DNA from: Candidatus Dechloromonas phosphorivorans
Lineage (GTDB): Bacteria; Pseudomonadota; Gammaproteobacteria; Burkholderiales; Rhodocyclaceae
Assembly: GCA_016714975.1 (NCBI GenBank)
Contig: JADKBR010000026.1
Coordinates: 80,399-144,398 of the forward strand
Direction of reading: 5' to 3'
DNA: 64,000 nucleotides
Shown: piece by piece, positions 41,401-52,069 of the stretch
Position numbering within the stretch: the stretch's first letter is position 1
Layout of the letters: each line of letters begins with the position of its first letter
Notes under the pieces: model-generated
Seen by the model: only the letters and a program-made list of their open reading frames with translations
Database searches by the model: none
Told to the model about the DNA's origin: nothing
Translations under genes and position numbers: made by a program

Positions 41401-42360
41401 GAGCGCCAGTTCCGGCACCTTGCGTCCAAGACGAACGCGCAGATCCTCGAGCGCTACATCGGCCGTCAGCTTGCCCTGCCCTGCGGCGAGGTCTCCCCAC
41501 AGCCGCGCGGCACCATGCCCCTGCGGAAGATAGACCGGGTAGTCAACCCAGGCGCGCCAGCCAGCCAGATCGGCATAATCCATCTGCACGAAGACCCGCC
41601 CTGACAGGTGTTCAAGCGCCTCGCCAAGATCGCCATTGATCTCCCCACGGAGATCGATCCGCGCCGCCAGTTCCGGCGGCGGCGCCGCCGAAAGCCCGAA
41701 TCGATGATTGCGTCCGTTGTTGTCGAGGCCGAACTGCAGGTCTTCAAGCGCCAGTGGCGGAGCGCCACGCAGGCGGTCTTCCCAGAGGACAGTCGCGTTG
41801 CGAATGCGGATGCGCTTCTGGTCGAGCACCCATTGGGCGAATTCCGGATCGCTTTCACCCTCGGCATCGATCCCGGCCACCGTGATGCGGCCATTGGTGT
41901 CACGGCGCACATGCAGCACCGGGCGCTCGAAGGCCAGCAGCGCCAAGGTCAGCTGGCCGCGCCAAAGGCTGCTCCAGGAGAGAACGGCCTCCACCGCCTG
42001 CAATGAAAAAGCGGGGGCGCCCTGGCGGTCGGCGATCACGACATTGTCGAGCAGCAGATCCGGATTGAGTCTTTGCCAGCGCGCCTCGATGCTGCCGATC
42101 GTCACCGGCTGGCCGACGGCCCGGCTAATCGCCTGCTCGATCTCGCCGTGATAGTTCCCGAGGTTAGGCAGAACCAGATAGCGCAGACCGAGAACCAGGA
42201 CGGCAAAAACCAGCCAGCCAGCCACAAGACTCCAGAAGACCACTCGCAGCGTTCCGCGTAGCAAGGCCGAATCGAGCAGGGGCCACAGCCAGCGCAGGCG
42301 GTAATAAAAACCACGGCGCAATGCCGTGAGGGTTTCCGAGTCAGCCACTCGGGAAAGCAC
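38476..42360 (-). CDS. yhdP: YhdP-family AsmA-like envelope protein
   Basis: A 1294-residue protein with one N-terminal membrane anchor (GTLRVVFWSLVAGWLVFAVL, about 38-57) and a very long periplasmic part rich in beta strands, belonging to the DUF3971/AsmA-like group. Its C-terminal section (about 1120-1280) contains GDLKWDGPLTGIHYPSLSGQ and FNPLLGAAALVAGAVLEKPI, typical of YhdP. YhdP, with TamB and YdbH, moves phospholipids to the outer membrane in E. coli. The E. coli protein has 1266 residues. It is divergent from glnE with about 90 bases between starts. Confidence 0.93.
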   Translation of the reverse strand: MLSRVADSETLTALRRGFYYRLRWLWPLLDSALLRGTLRVVFWSLVAGWLVFAVLVLGLRYLVLPNLGNYHGEIEQAISRAVGQPVTIGSIEARWQRLNPDLLLDNVVIADRQGAPAFSLQAVEAVLSWSSLWRGQLTLALLAFERPVLHVRRDTNGRITVAGIDAEGESDPEFAQWVLDQKRIRIRNATVLWEDRLRGAPPLALEDLQFGLDNNGRNHRFGLSAAPPPELAARIDLRGEINGDLGEALEHLSGRVFVQMDYADLAGWRAWVDYPVYLPQGHGAARLWGDLAAGQGKLTADVALEDLRVRLGRKVPELALDSLRGRLMGRYKENDWALSGSKVELLAMDGTRVAPTDFQAEWKQDGPGGRISGSAAASFLDFAVLGKLASYLPLDPRSRGLLERHQPQGRISELRASWSRLGDDLDRYALKANFGDLGLLAGGYFPGAKGLSGLLELTEAGGSILLDCQQAGISLPAIFSEPDIALNLVRARANWKVAGDAVDVKLERLQFESADADGMASGSYRHTGEGPGMIDLAATLSRADGRAVWRYLPKVIGQDVRDWVRRGIVAGKASDAKLILKGNLADFPFRERDKGAFQITAKAADVKLDYVPGWPIIDGIDAVLSFGVGMRVVAERGNLLGARLSDVVAEIPDFETMDELLKIRGEAHGPTGEFLRFIEQSPVGEKIDHFTRDMRAKGDGRLTLALDIPLRRPQESRVQGDFRFQNNQLELLPALPPLTQVDGGLSITESAISAQEITGRVFGGPLKVSVRSQPDRVVVRAAGTANVAELGKHFAVPGRGMLAGSAAWKADIAVRRRNADFVVESDLVGIASRLPEPLAKEAMTPVALRVERVAANSGEQFSVVLGKVVRGEFVRRDDRLERAAIVLGEGAATLPDKGVAMSIALPRFDADAWKALAEGDGSSGAGTQATPPIDMVSLKTPVLRLFGHDYPQVDTVVRRRDDGWQIALNMQDAVGDLFWRGAGEGWLEGRLKRLMVRPAAEMTGKEPDLIKSLPGLSLVVDEFFVGEKALGRLEVKARNEKGAWQLDTLSLKNPDGALSGKAVWVTEGQQQTRLNFDLTSGDVGKLLDRLGYVDSVKRGSAKLSGDLKWDGPLTGIHYPSLSGQMTVDAEKGQFNKLEPGVGKLLGLLSLQSLPRRLTLDFRDIFSEGLAFDSIAGKMAVKSGIMRTAEPLRISSPAAQIDIQGETDLKNETQNLEVAVRPFVGGVAAAAGAATLFNPLLGAAALVAGAVLEKPISQMFSYSYHVTGTWADPKVEKLVQTSAQPVSGAAEGGRK

Positions 42361-42450
42361 TTTGCCAGATGGAGGGATAGATCACTACAATCAACAGTCG
42401 ATCAAAAATTGCATTCTATCCTTTTCGGCTTAGTTACCGACCGAGCAATC

Positions 42451-45147
42451 ATGGACAACCTTCCCGACCCACGCTGGCAAGCGGCCCTCGCTCACAGCCG
42501 TTATCTTGCCAATCTGCTCACCATGCGGCCGGGGCTGATCGACGAACTGGCAGCAGTGTGGACGGCGCCGCTTTCTGCCGAACAGTTGCTGGCCGCCCTG
42601 GAACCAGCAGCGACGGACGACGACACCCTCAAGTGGCAGTTGCGCCGCCTGCGCCAGCGCGCGATGGCACACATCGCCCTGCGTGATCTGTGCGGCCTGG
42701 CGCCGCTGTCCGAAGTCGTCGAGAGCATGACCCTGCTCGCCGACGTGACGACCAACGTTGCGCTCGATCATCACCACCGCCGGCTCGCCGCGACGTACGG
42801 CGAGCCGCTCGACGGGGCAGCCCAGGCGCAGCGCCTGCTGATCATCGGCATGGGCAAGCTGGGCGGACGCGAACTCAATGTTTCGTCGGACGTCGACTAC
42901 ATATTCGTTTACCCCAACGAAGGCGACACCGCCGGGCCGCGGCGCATCGAGAACTACGATTTCTTCACCCGCCTCGGCAAACGGGTTATTGCCGCCCTCG
43001 ACGAGATCACCGGCGACGGCCAGGTATTCCGCGTCGACATGCGCCTGCGCCCGAATGGCGATTCCGGCCCGCTGGTCTGCTCACTGGATGCACTGGAAAA
43101 CTATTTCATCACCCAGGGCCGCGAATGGGAGCGCTACGCCTGGATCAAGGGGCGCACCATGAACGCGGGCGACAACCTGCAACCGGAGTGGGTGACAGCA
43201 ATGCAGAAGATCGCCCGCCCCTTCGTCTTCCGCAAGTACCTCGATTTCGGCGCCATCAACGCGATGCGCGACCTGCACGCGCAGATTCGCCGCGAGGTGG
43301 TGCGCAAGGACATGGCCGAGCACATCAAGCTCGGGCGCGGCGGGATTCGCGAGATCGAGTTCATCGCCCAGGTCTTCCAGCTCATTCGCGGCGGACGCGA
43401 CCCGGCACTGCAGGTCCGCCCGACACTTCAGGTCCTTGCGCTGCTGGCGGAACGCCAGCTGATCCCCGCCACCGCCGAGGACGAATTGCGCGCCGCCTAC
43501 ATCTTCCTGCGCCGGCTCGAACACCGCCTGCAGTACATCGAGGATCGGCAGACGCACATGCTTCCGGCAAGTCCCGCCGACCGCACGAGCGTCGCCCGCA
43601 GCATGGAATATCCCGACTGGCCGGCGCTGCTGGCCGTGCTCAACGAGCATCGCGACAAGGTCAGCCACCATTTCGAAGAAATCTTCTCGGATCCGGAAAC
43701 CGGCGAGCACCCCTTGACCGGCCTCTGGCTTGGCCAGCTCGACGACGACACGGCGATCGCGTCGCTCGGCGAACTCGGCTATCGTCAGCCGCAGGAAGTC
43801 ATTTCCCGCCTCACCGCATTGCGCGCCTCCGGCCGTTACGTGCAGCTCGCGTCGGTCAACCGCTCGCGCCTCGATGCCATCGGGCCGCGGCTGATCGAGG
43901 CGGCCGCAAGGACTGCCGACCCCGACACGACGCTCACCCGCTGCCTGAATTTCGTCGAAACCGTCAGCCGCCGCGGCGCCTACCTGGCATTGCTGCAACA
44001 GTACCCGATGGCGCTGCGCCGCGTCGCCGACATGGTCTGCGCGTCGTCATGGGCCGCCGAATACCTCAGCCGCCACCCGCTGCTCCTGGACGAACTCCTC
44101 GATCCGCGCCTCTACGACATGGCCACCGACTGGGCCGCGTTCCGCGAGAATCTCAGGCACAACCTGGCCAGCCATGCCGGCGACACCGAACGGGAAATGG
44201 ACATCCTGCGCGAAATGCACCATGCGCAGATCTTCCGCCTGCTGGCCCAGGATCTCGCCGGTCTGCAGACCATCGAGAAACTCTCCGACCACCTGACCGA
44301 ACTGGCCGACACCATCGTTCAGGAAACGCTGCCGCTGGTCTGGAACAAGCTCAGAAACCGCCATTGCGAAACGCTCAGGTTCGCCGTCATCGGCTATGGC
44401 AAGCTCGGCGGCAAGGAGCTCGGCTACGCGTCCGACCTCGATCTCGTCTACCTCTACGACGATCCCGACCCGGAGGCCGGGGAGAACTACGCCCGCCTCG
44501 GCCAGCGCCTCAACACCTGGCTGGCGAGCCAGACCTCGGCCGGCATCCTGTTCGAGACCGACCTCCGCCTGCGTCCCAACGGCGATTCCGGCCTGCTTGC
44601 CGTCTCGGTCGATTCCTTCCGCGACTACCAGCTCAAGCACGCCTGGGTCTGGGAACATCAGGCGCTGACCCGCGCCCGATTCTGCGCCGGCGACCCGGCG
44701 GTCGGCGCCCGCTTCGAGGAAATCCGCTGCGAGATCCTCTGCCAGCAGCGCGACCTGGCCAAGCTCAGGGAAGAAGTCGTCGCCATGCGCCGGAAGATGG
44801 TTGACGCGCACGCCTCGAATAGCGAAAGCGAGTTCAACCTCAAGCATGATCCCGGCGGCATCATCGACGTCGAGTTCATCGTCCAGTATCTGGTGCTCGG
44901 CCACGCCCATCGCCATCAGCGCCTGACCGGCAACCTCGGCAACATCGCCCTGCTGCGGATCGCCGCCGAGCTTGGCCTGATCCCCGCCGACCAGGCGACT
45001 GCCGCCGGCGACGCCTACCGCGAATACCGCCGCCTGCAGCATGCCAAGCGCCTCAGCGCCAACCCCAGGGGCCGTGTCGAGCGGGACAGCGTCGCCAGGC
45101 ACATTGCCGCGGTCAACGTGCTGTGGCAGACCGTTTTCGGCAAGTAG
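42451..45147 (+). CDS. glnE: Glutamine synthetase adenylyltransferase/deadenylase GlnE
   Basis: An 898-residue bifunctional enzyme that adds AMP to, and removes it from, glutamine synthetase. The deadenylase half carries LLIIGMGKLGGRELNVSSDV near 130 with DYIFVYPNEG; the adenylylase half repeats the pattern as FAVIGYGKLGGKELGYASDL near 640 with DLVYLYDD. Both nucleotidyltransferase sites are thus complete. The ATG at 42451 gives the expected N-terminus; a TTG at 42409 is less likely. Normal length for the family. Confidence 0.95.
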   Translation: MDNLPDPRWQAALAHSRYLANLLTMRPGLIDELAAVWTAPLSAEQLLAALEPAATDDDTLKWQLRRLRQRAMAHIALRDLCGLAPLSEVVESMTLLADVTTNVALDHHHRRLAATYGEPLDGAAQAQRLLIIGMGKLGGRELNVSSDVDYIFVYPNEGDTAGPRRIENYDFFTRLGKRVIAALDEITGDGQVFRVDMRLRPNGDSGPLVCSLDALENYFITQGREWERYAWIKGRTMNAGDNLQPEWVTAMQKIARPFVFRKYLDFGAINAMRDLHAQIRREVVRKDMAEHIKLGRGGIREIEFIAQVFQLIRGGRDPALQVRPTLQVLALLAERQLIPATAEDELRAAYIFLRRLEHRLQYIEDRQTHMLPASPADRTSVARSMEYPDWPALLAVLNEHRDKVSHHFEEIFSDPETGEHPLTGLWLGQLDDDTAIASLGELGYRQPQEVISRLTALRASGRYVQLASVNRSRLDAIGPRLIEAAARTADPDTTLTRCLNFVETVSRRGAYLALLQQYPMALRRVADMVCASSWAAEYLSRHPLLLDELLDPRLYDMATDWAAFRENLRHNLASHAGDTEREMDILREMHHAQIFRLLAQDLAGLQTIEKLSDHLTELADTIVQETLPLVWNKLRNRHCETLRFAVIGYGKLGGKELGYASDLDLVYLYDDPDPEAGENYARLGQRLNTWLASQTSAGILFETDLRLRPNGDSGLLAVSVDSFRDYQLKHAWVWEHQALTRARFCAGDPAVGARFEEIRCEILCQQRDLAKLREEVVAMRRKMVDAHASNSESEFNLKHDPGGIIDVEFIVQYLVLGHAHRHQRLTGNLGNIALLRIAAELGLIPADQATAAGDAYREYRRLQHAKRLSANPRGRVERDSVARHIAAVNVLWQTVFGK

Positions 45148-45225
45148 CCGGGAGTCGCTGTCCGGGTCGGGCGTTGCTTTCCGGATGCGCAAGGTTCATG
45201 CTTGGTCGGGACAGGAGGAATCAAG

Positions 45226-46638
45226 ATGCGTCTGGGCATTTTCGGTGCAGCCGGCGAGGTGACCGGTTCGTGCACGCTGGTGGAAACTGGAGATACCCGT
45301 TTTCTGGTTGATTGCGGCATGTTTCAGGGCGGTCCGGAAGCGCGCAGCAAGAATCTGCGGGCGCTGAATTTCGGCTGCAACGTGCGGGAAATCGATTTCG
45401 TCCTCCTCACCCATGCCCATATCGACCATTCCGGATTGCTGCCGCGCCTCGCCGTCCTCGGGTTTCGCGGGCCGATCTATGCAACGCCGGCGACCATCGC
45501 CCTGCTCGAAGTGCTGCTGCCGGACAGCGCGCACATTCAGGAAAAGGAGAGCGAGTGGCAGCTGCGCCACCGCCATCGCCGCGGCAAGAGCGAACGCGGC
45601 ATCCCGGCCCCGCTGTACACGGTCGCCGAGGCGCTGTCGGCGCTCAAGCTGCTGCGTCCCGTCGCCTACCACGAGACGCTCGCCCCGGCGGAGGCGATCA
45701 AGGTCTGCTTCCATGACGCCGGCCACATTCTCGGTTCAGCCTGGCTGGAGGTAACGGTTGGCGGCGAGGGGCGCCCGCGCCGGCTGGTCTTTTCCGGCGA
45801 TCTCGGCATGCCCGGCCGCCCGGTGCTGTGCGACCCGGAGAAGGTCGTGCCGGAAGCCGACCTGCTGCTCATCGAGTCCACCTACGGCGACCGTCAGCAT
45901 CGTTCGCTGCCGGAAACCGAGGATGAAATCGTTGCCGCCTTCGAACGCACCCGCGCCGCGCACGGCAACCTGATCATTCCCTCGTTTGCCGTCGGCCGCA
46001 CCCAGGAAATCATCTACCTGCTGGCCGACCTGGTGCGCCGCGAGCGCCTCTCGCCGCTCAAGGTCTATGTCGACTCGCCGATGGCCAATGCCGCGACGCG
46101 GATCACGCTGGCGCATCCGGAACTGCTCGATCCCGAAACCCGCGAGCTGATCGCCTGGCAGCAGGCGCATCCCGAGAAGATGAAGCTCGAATTCGTCGCC
46201 GATGCCGAGCGCTCCAAGGCACTGAACGGGGTCCGCAGCGGCGCCGTGATCATTTCGGCCAGCGGCATGTGCGAGGCCGGACGGATCAAGTATCACCTGC
46301 GTGAAAACCTGTCGCGCAGCGAATGCAGCATCCTGATCGCCGGCTTCCAGGCGGCGGGCACGCTGGGCCGGCGGCTGGTCGACGGGGCGCGGCTGGTCCA
46401 TATCTTCGGCGAGCCGGTTCCGGTCAGGGCGCGCATCTACACCGTCGGCGGGCTGTCGGCCCATGCCGACCAGGGAGCGCTGCTCGGCTGGCTGCGCGGC
46501 TTTCACAAGCCTCCCGGGCAAACCTTCGTCGTCCATGGCGAGGCGGCGGCGTCGGCCAGTTTCGCGACGGCGATCCATGACCAGCTGCGCTGGCCCGATG
46601 TGCGGCTGCCGCACCCCGGCGAGTACTACACCGTTTGA
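45226..46638 (+). CDS. MBL-fold/beta-CASP RNA-specificity-domain hydrolase
   Basis: A 470-residue protein like the bacterial CPSF/YSH1-type ribonucleases. The metal motif HAHIDHSG lies at residues 63-70; later ligands are in CFHDAGHILGSAWLEV and VFSGDLG. The beta-CASP part has LIIPSFAVGRTQEIIYLLAD, and the RMMBL end has IYTVGGLSAHADQGALLGWL. AGGAGG precedes the ATG. Such proteins are often found with polyphosphate or ppGpp-related genes in environmental proteobacteria; here it stands alone. RNA is the likely substrate, by family. Confidence 0.9.
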   Translation: MRLGIFGAAGEVTGSCTLVETGDTRFLVDCGMFQGGPEARSKNLRALNFGCNVREIDFVLLTHAHIDHSGLLPRLAVLGFRGPIYATPATIALLEVLLPDSAHIQEKESEWQLRHRHRRGKSERGIPAPLYTVAEALSALKLLRPVAYHETLAPAEAIKVCFHDAGHILGSAWLEVTVGGEGRPRRLVFSGDLGMPGRPVLCDPEKVVPEADLLLIESTYGDRQHRSLPETEDEIVAAFERTRAAHGNLIIPSFAVGRTQEIIYLLADLVRRERLSPLKVYVDSPMANAATRITLAHPELLDPETRELIAWQQAHPEKMKLEFVADAERSKALNGVRSGAVIISASGMCEAGRIKYHLRENLSRSECSILIAGFQAAGTLGRRLVDGARLVHIFGEPVPVRARIYTVGGLSAHADQGALLGWLRGFHKPPGQTFVVHGEAAASASFATAIHDQLRWPDVRLPHPGEYYTV

Positions 46639-46690
46639 CGTGAAGATTCCGTTGTCTGGCCGACCAGAGGCTGGCCGCGTTGCTGACCGA

Positions 46691-48178
<1,488 letters not shown>

Positions 48179-48410
48179 CGTTTTGTCTCCTTCCCGTCTC
48201 GGTTCGTTGCGATGGACGCATTATTCACCAGAGAGACTCCGCGCGGGGGACCTCCGCAGGCGGCAGTCGTCGCTCCCTGTCTTGCCGATCCGTCCAACCT
48301 CCGTGACTGTCCGGCAAACACGAAACGATTCAAATCGTTACATTAAGACCCAACAGTTGCGGGCGGCGCAACGCGAAAATACGCTTCGCTTGGTTCGTTA
48401 AGGAAACCCC

Positions 48411-49355
48411 ATGAACTCCGACAGCGCCATTCTTGCAATCAGCCTGTTCGCCGCCTTCGCCGATGGCAGCAACGACGACCGTGAACGCGAGCATATTCGC
48501 CGCTTCGCCGAATCCATGGGGGCCGACGCCCCTGACCTGCCCAGGCTCTATCAGGACATCCTCTTCAAGCGCATCACGCTGGCCGATGCTGCCAAGGCGC
48601 TCGATGATCTCGGGCAACGCCAGTTTGCCTATGAAATGGCGGTCTGCGTCTGCGACGCCGATGGCGTGCAGGGTGGCGGCGAGAAGAAGTTCCTCGCCGA
48701 GTTGAAGGCCCTGCTCGGCCTCGCCAGCGATGCGCAAAGCACCGAAGCGGAACGTCAGGCCGACAGCTTGGCCGCGAGCGCCGCCACGTTGACGCTCGCC
48801 TCCGGCCCGGTTGTCACGGCGACGGCTGCGGTCAACGAGGGGGAACTCGACAAATCCATCCTGAATTACGCCATCCTCAATGGCGCACTCGAACTGCTGC
48901 CACAGTCGTGGGCATCGGTCGCCATCATCCCGTTGCAGATCAAGATGGTCTATCGCATCGGCAAGACCTATGGCCACGAACTCGATCAGGGGCATATCAG
49001 GGAGTTCCTCGCCACTGTCGGCGTTGGCCTGACGTCGCAATACCTTGAACAGTTCGGTCGCAAGTTGCTCGGCGGCCTGCTCGGCAAGGTCGCCGGAAAG
49101 ACCGTCGGCAGAATCGGCAGCGCGGCCACCGGTATCGCCTTTTCTTTTGCCAGCACCTATGCGCTCGGCCAGGTCGCGAAGCGCTACTATGCTGGCGGCC
49201 GCCAGATGAGCGCGCAGTTGTTGCAGGACAGTTTCCAGAACCTGCTCGGCCCGGCCAAGCAGTTGCAGAGCCAGTATCTGCCGCAGATCCAGCAGAAGGC
49301 CAAGACGCTGGACGCGGGTCAGATCATGGCCATGGTTGGTGGCAAGGGGCTCTGA
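48411..49355 (+). CDS. TerB-like plus DUF697-like protein
   Basis: A 314-residue protein. Residues about 1-105 form a helical TerB/DjlA-like domain with the acidic repeats AFADGSNDDREREHIRRFAE and VCVCDADGVQGGGEKKFLAE, suited to bind divalent metal. Residues about 155-270 resemble DUF697 (LELLPQSWASVAIIPLQIKM, HIREFLATVGVGLTSQYLEQ), with Gly-rich amphipathic or membrane-inserting segments. A second TerB-like gene follows 140 bases downstream. TerB domains occur in stress and membrane-associated signalling systems. The role of this fusion is unknown. Confidence 0.75.
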   Translation: MNSDSAILAISLFAAFADGSNDDREREHIRRFAESMGADAPDLPRLYQDILFKRITLADAAKALDDLGQRQFAYEMAVCVCDADGVQGGGEKKFLAELKALLGLASDAQSTEAERQADSLAASAATLTLASGPVVTATAAVNEGELDKSILNYAILNGALELLPQSWASVAIIPLQIKMVYRIGKTYGHELDQGHIREFLATVGVGLTSQYLEQFGRKLLGGLLGKVAGKTVGRIGSAATGIAFSFASTYALGQVAKRYYAGGRQMSAQLLQDSFQNLLGPAKQLQSQYLPQIQQKAKTLDAGQIMAMVGGKGL

Positions 49356-49494
49356 GATCGCTGGCCGGAGATTCCGTCAGTCGCCGAGGACAGCCAGATA
49401 TCCAATCCGATCAAACCAATCGCGGACAGCATTTTCCATCCGTCCTCACCACGACACGGCAAGTCTCGACCACCCACAGCAAAGGACAATCATC

Positions 49495-49956
49495 ATGCGC
49501 CACTACCCTTCCGACAGCCCGCAAGCCATGGCTCGCCTGGTCGTACTTGCCTTGTTGGCTGATGGAATCATCGAAACGAGCGAGCTGGACCAGCTCGACG
49601 ACAAGGGGACCATCGCCCGCCTCGGTCTCGATTCCGGGAGCTTCGACGACGTCTTCTACGGCGTCTGCGCCGACATGCTGCGCTCGGGTCAGCGGATGAC
49701 TGCCGAGCGGCTCGACCTCGATGATGACGCCATCGACCGCATGCTCGACGAAATCCAGGATCCTCTTCTGCAGAAGAAGACGCTGCGCGCGATGATGGAT
49801 ATCGTTCATGCCGACCGCCAACTCGCCGGAGGCGAGGCGGCACTGATCTCGCGGGCCCTGAAGCGCTGGGCTGTCGACCTGGATCAGCTCTCCACGGCGC
49901 CGGCGGGCGCTAACCGCCTCTCGCCGCGCAACCGGCGGCACCCTCTTCCCGCCTGA
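49495..49956 (+). CDS. TerB-like protein
   Basis: A 153-residue soluble helical protein. SPQAMARLVVLALLADGIIE and TLRAMMDIVHADRQLAGGEA are the paired TerB-like acidic motifs (LADG and HADR). The ATG at 49495 follows AAAGGA; the frame is open upstream but without a better start. It lies downstream of the TerB-DUF697 gene in the same direction and is likely functionally linked. The last 20 residues are Arg/Pro-rich. No other tellurite-resistance gene is present, so tellurite resistance should not be assumed. Confidence 0.75.
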   Translation: MRHYPSDSPQAMARLVVLALLADGIIETSELDQLDDKGTIARLGLDSGSFDDVFYGVCADMLRSGQRMTAERLDLDDDAIDRMLDEIQDPLLQKKTLRAMMDIVHADRQLAGGEAALISRALKRWAVDLDQLSTAPAGANRLSPRNRRHPLPA

Positions 49957-50146
49957 GAATCGAGCCTCCTGTCATTCGGTCAGCCACTGATCTGGCTGGC
50001 GACAACCCGTGTCAACGCGGGGGTGGCGCCTGACGCCGGCTCAACTCGAATCCTGCGCAGACGACACGGGTATCAGGAAGCGGGAATACGCCATCGCGGG
50101 GAGGCCGATCTGCTAAGATTCGCCCGGACTTTTCAGGCGCCCCCAC

Positions 50147-52069
50147 TTGTCCTCCCTCCAGGAAACATTCTCTCCCGACGGCCCGCTGGCGCGGGCCATC
50201 ATTGGCTACCGCGTGCGCGCGCAACAGGTCGACATGGCCGAGCGCATCGCCACGGCCATCAATGGCTGTTCGGTTTTCATCGCCGAGGCGGGCACCGGCA
50301 CGGGCAAGACCTTCGCCTACCTGGTGCCGGCGCTGCAATCGGGGGGCAAGGTCATCGTGTCGACCGGCACCAAGACCCTGCAGGACCAGTTGTTCAACAA
50401 GGACCTGCCGATGGTGCGCGAGGCGCTCAAGGCACCGGTCCGCATCGCGCTGCTCAAGGGGCGCGCCAACTACGTCTGCCCCTACCATCTCCAGCGGGCG
50501 CTGGCCGATGGCCGTTTCCTGACCCGCGAGGATGCCGCCGATGCGCGCCGCATCTCGATCTTCGCCAGGCTCACACACAGCGGCGACAAGGCCGAGTGCC
50601 TGGACGTCCCGGAGAACTCGCCGGTCTGGAACCACGCCACCTCGACCCGCGAAAACTGCCTCGGCCAGGAATGCCCCGACTACAAGGGCTGCTTCGTCAT
50701 GCAGGCGCGGCGCGAGGCGATGGCCGCCGATCTCGTGGTGGTCAATCATCACCTTTTCTTCGCCGATGTCATGCTGCGCGACGAAGGCATGGCCGAATTG
50801 CTGCCGGCCTGCAACACGGTCATTTTCGACGAGGCGCACCAGTTGCCGGAAGTCGCCACGCTGTTCTTCGGCGACACCGTGTCGACGGCGCAGGTTCTCG
50901 ATCTGGCACGCGACGCGCGCTCCGAAGGGCTGGCCAATGCCCGTGACTGCCTCGAACTGCAGACGGGCGGCCGGCAGCTCGAAAAGGTCGCCCGCGATCT
51001 GCGGCTGGCGGTCGGCATCGATGCCGGACGCTTCGCCTGCGGTCAACTGCTCGAAAAGCCCGAATTTGCCCCAGCCTTGAAGCTGCTGGAAGAAGAGGTG
51101 GCGAAGTTCGCCGCCATCCTGGAAACCCAGGCCCAGCGTGCCGAAGGCCTGGAAAAATGCTGGCAGCGGGCGGTCGAACTGGTGGCGCGCATTGCCGAGT
51201 GGCAGAAGACCAGCGACGGCTACGTTCGTTGGGGAGAAGCCTACACCCAGTCGCTGCAACTGAACTCGACACCGCTCGATGTCGCCGAGATATTCAAAAA
51301 GCAGATGGGCGGCCACCCGCGCGCCTGGATTTTCACTTCGGCGACGCTCGCCGTGCAGGGCAGGTTCCAGCACTACTGCAGCGAACTCGGTCTCGGCGAG
51401 CCGGAAACGGCGTGCTGGGAAAGCCCTTTCGATTACGCAAGGCAGGCGGTGCTCTACGCGCCGCTCGGCATGCCCGAGCCGAATTCCTTCGGGTACTCCG
51501 ATGCCGTCGTCGACGCCGCGTTTCCCGCGCTGCTGGCCTCGGGCGGCCGCGCCTTCTTCCTGTGCACCAGCCTGCGCGCCATGCGCCGCACCCACGAGCT
51601 CCTCAAGGCACGGCTGGAGGACGAGGGCCACGAACTGCCGCTGCTGTTGCAGGGCGAAGGCAGCAAGAACGACCTGCTGCAACGCTTCCGCCACCTCGGC
51701 AATGCCGTGCTGGTCGGCAGCCAGAGTTTCTGGGAGGGGGTCGACGTGCGTGGCGAGGCGCTGTCGCTGGTCGTCATCGACAAGATCCCGTTCGCGCCGC
51801 CCGACGACCCGGTGCTCGCGGCGCGCATCGAGCAGATGCGGCAGCAGGGGCGCAATCCCTTCATGGAATACCAGTTGCCGCGCGCCGTGATCAACGTCAA
51901 GCAGGGCGCCGGCCGGCTGATCCGCGACGAAACCGACCGCGGCGTGCTGATGATCTGCGATCCGCGACTTCTGTCGAAGCCCTATGGCCGCCGCGTCTGG
52001 CAAAGTCTGCCGCCGATGCGGCGCACCAGGGAACTCTCCGAAGTGATCAATTTTCTTGCCGGCCGATGA
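50147..52069 (+). CDS. ATP-dependent DNA helicase of the DinG/YoaA family
   Basis: A 640-residue XPD-like superfamily 2 helicase. Walker A is AEAGTGTGKT (about 45-54); four cysteines for an Fe-S cluster occur between YVCPYHL and YKGCFVM (about 109-185); the DEAH box is VIFDEAH; and the C-terminal motif VLVGSQSFWEGVDVRGEALS is family-specific. The protein starts at a TTG codon (SSLQETFSPDGPLARAIIGY), because no ATG or GTG fits the conserved N-terminus. Members unwind damaged or forked DNA. The stop overlaps the next start by four bases. Confidence 0.9.
   Translation: MSSLQETFSPDGPLARAIIGYRVRAQQVDMAERIATAINGCSVFIAEAGTGTGKTFAYLVPALQSGGKVIVSTGTKTLQDQLFNKDLPMVREALKAPVRIALLKGRANYVCPYHLQRALADGRFLTREDAADARRISIFARLTHSGDKAECLDVPENSPVWNHATSTRENCLGQECPDYKGCFVMQARREAMAADLVVVNHHLFFADVMLRDEGMAELLPACNTVIFDEAHQLPEVATLFFGDTVSTAQVLDLARDARSEGLANARDCLELQTGGRQLEKVARDLRLAVGIDAGRFACGQLLEKPEFAPALKLLEEEVAKFAAILETQAQRAEGLEKCWQRAVELVARIAEWQKTSDGYVRWGEAYTQSLQLNSTPLDVAEIFKKQMGGHPRAWIFTSATLAVQGRFQHYCSELGLGEPETACWESPFDYARQAVLYAPLGMPEPNSFGYSDAVVDAAFPALLASGGRAFFLCTSLRAMRRTHELLKARLEDEGHELPLLLQGEGSKNDLLQRFRHLGNAVLVGSQSFWEGVDVRGEALSLVVIDKIPFAPPDDPVLAARIEQMRQQGRNPFMEYQLPRAVINVKQGAGRLIRDETDRGVLMICDPRLLSKPYGRRVWQSLPPMRRTRELSEVINFLAGR

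Noticed and set aside
48411..49956. A tellurite-resistance operon
   Set aside because: Only TerB-like domains are present; TerZACDEF partners are absent.
50012..52003. A 663-codon minus-strand frame opposite the helicase
   Set aside because: Same artefact: the plus frame carries Walker A, Fe-S cysteines and DEAH, while the antisense protein has no recognisable motif.
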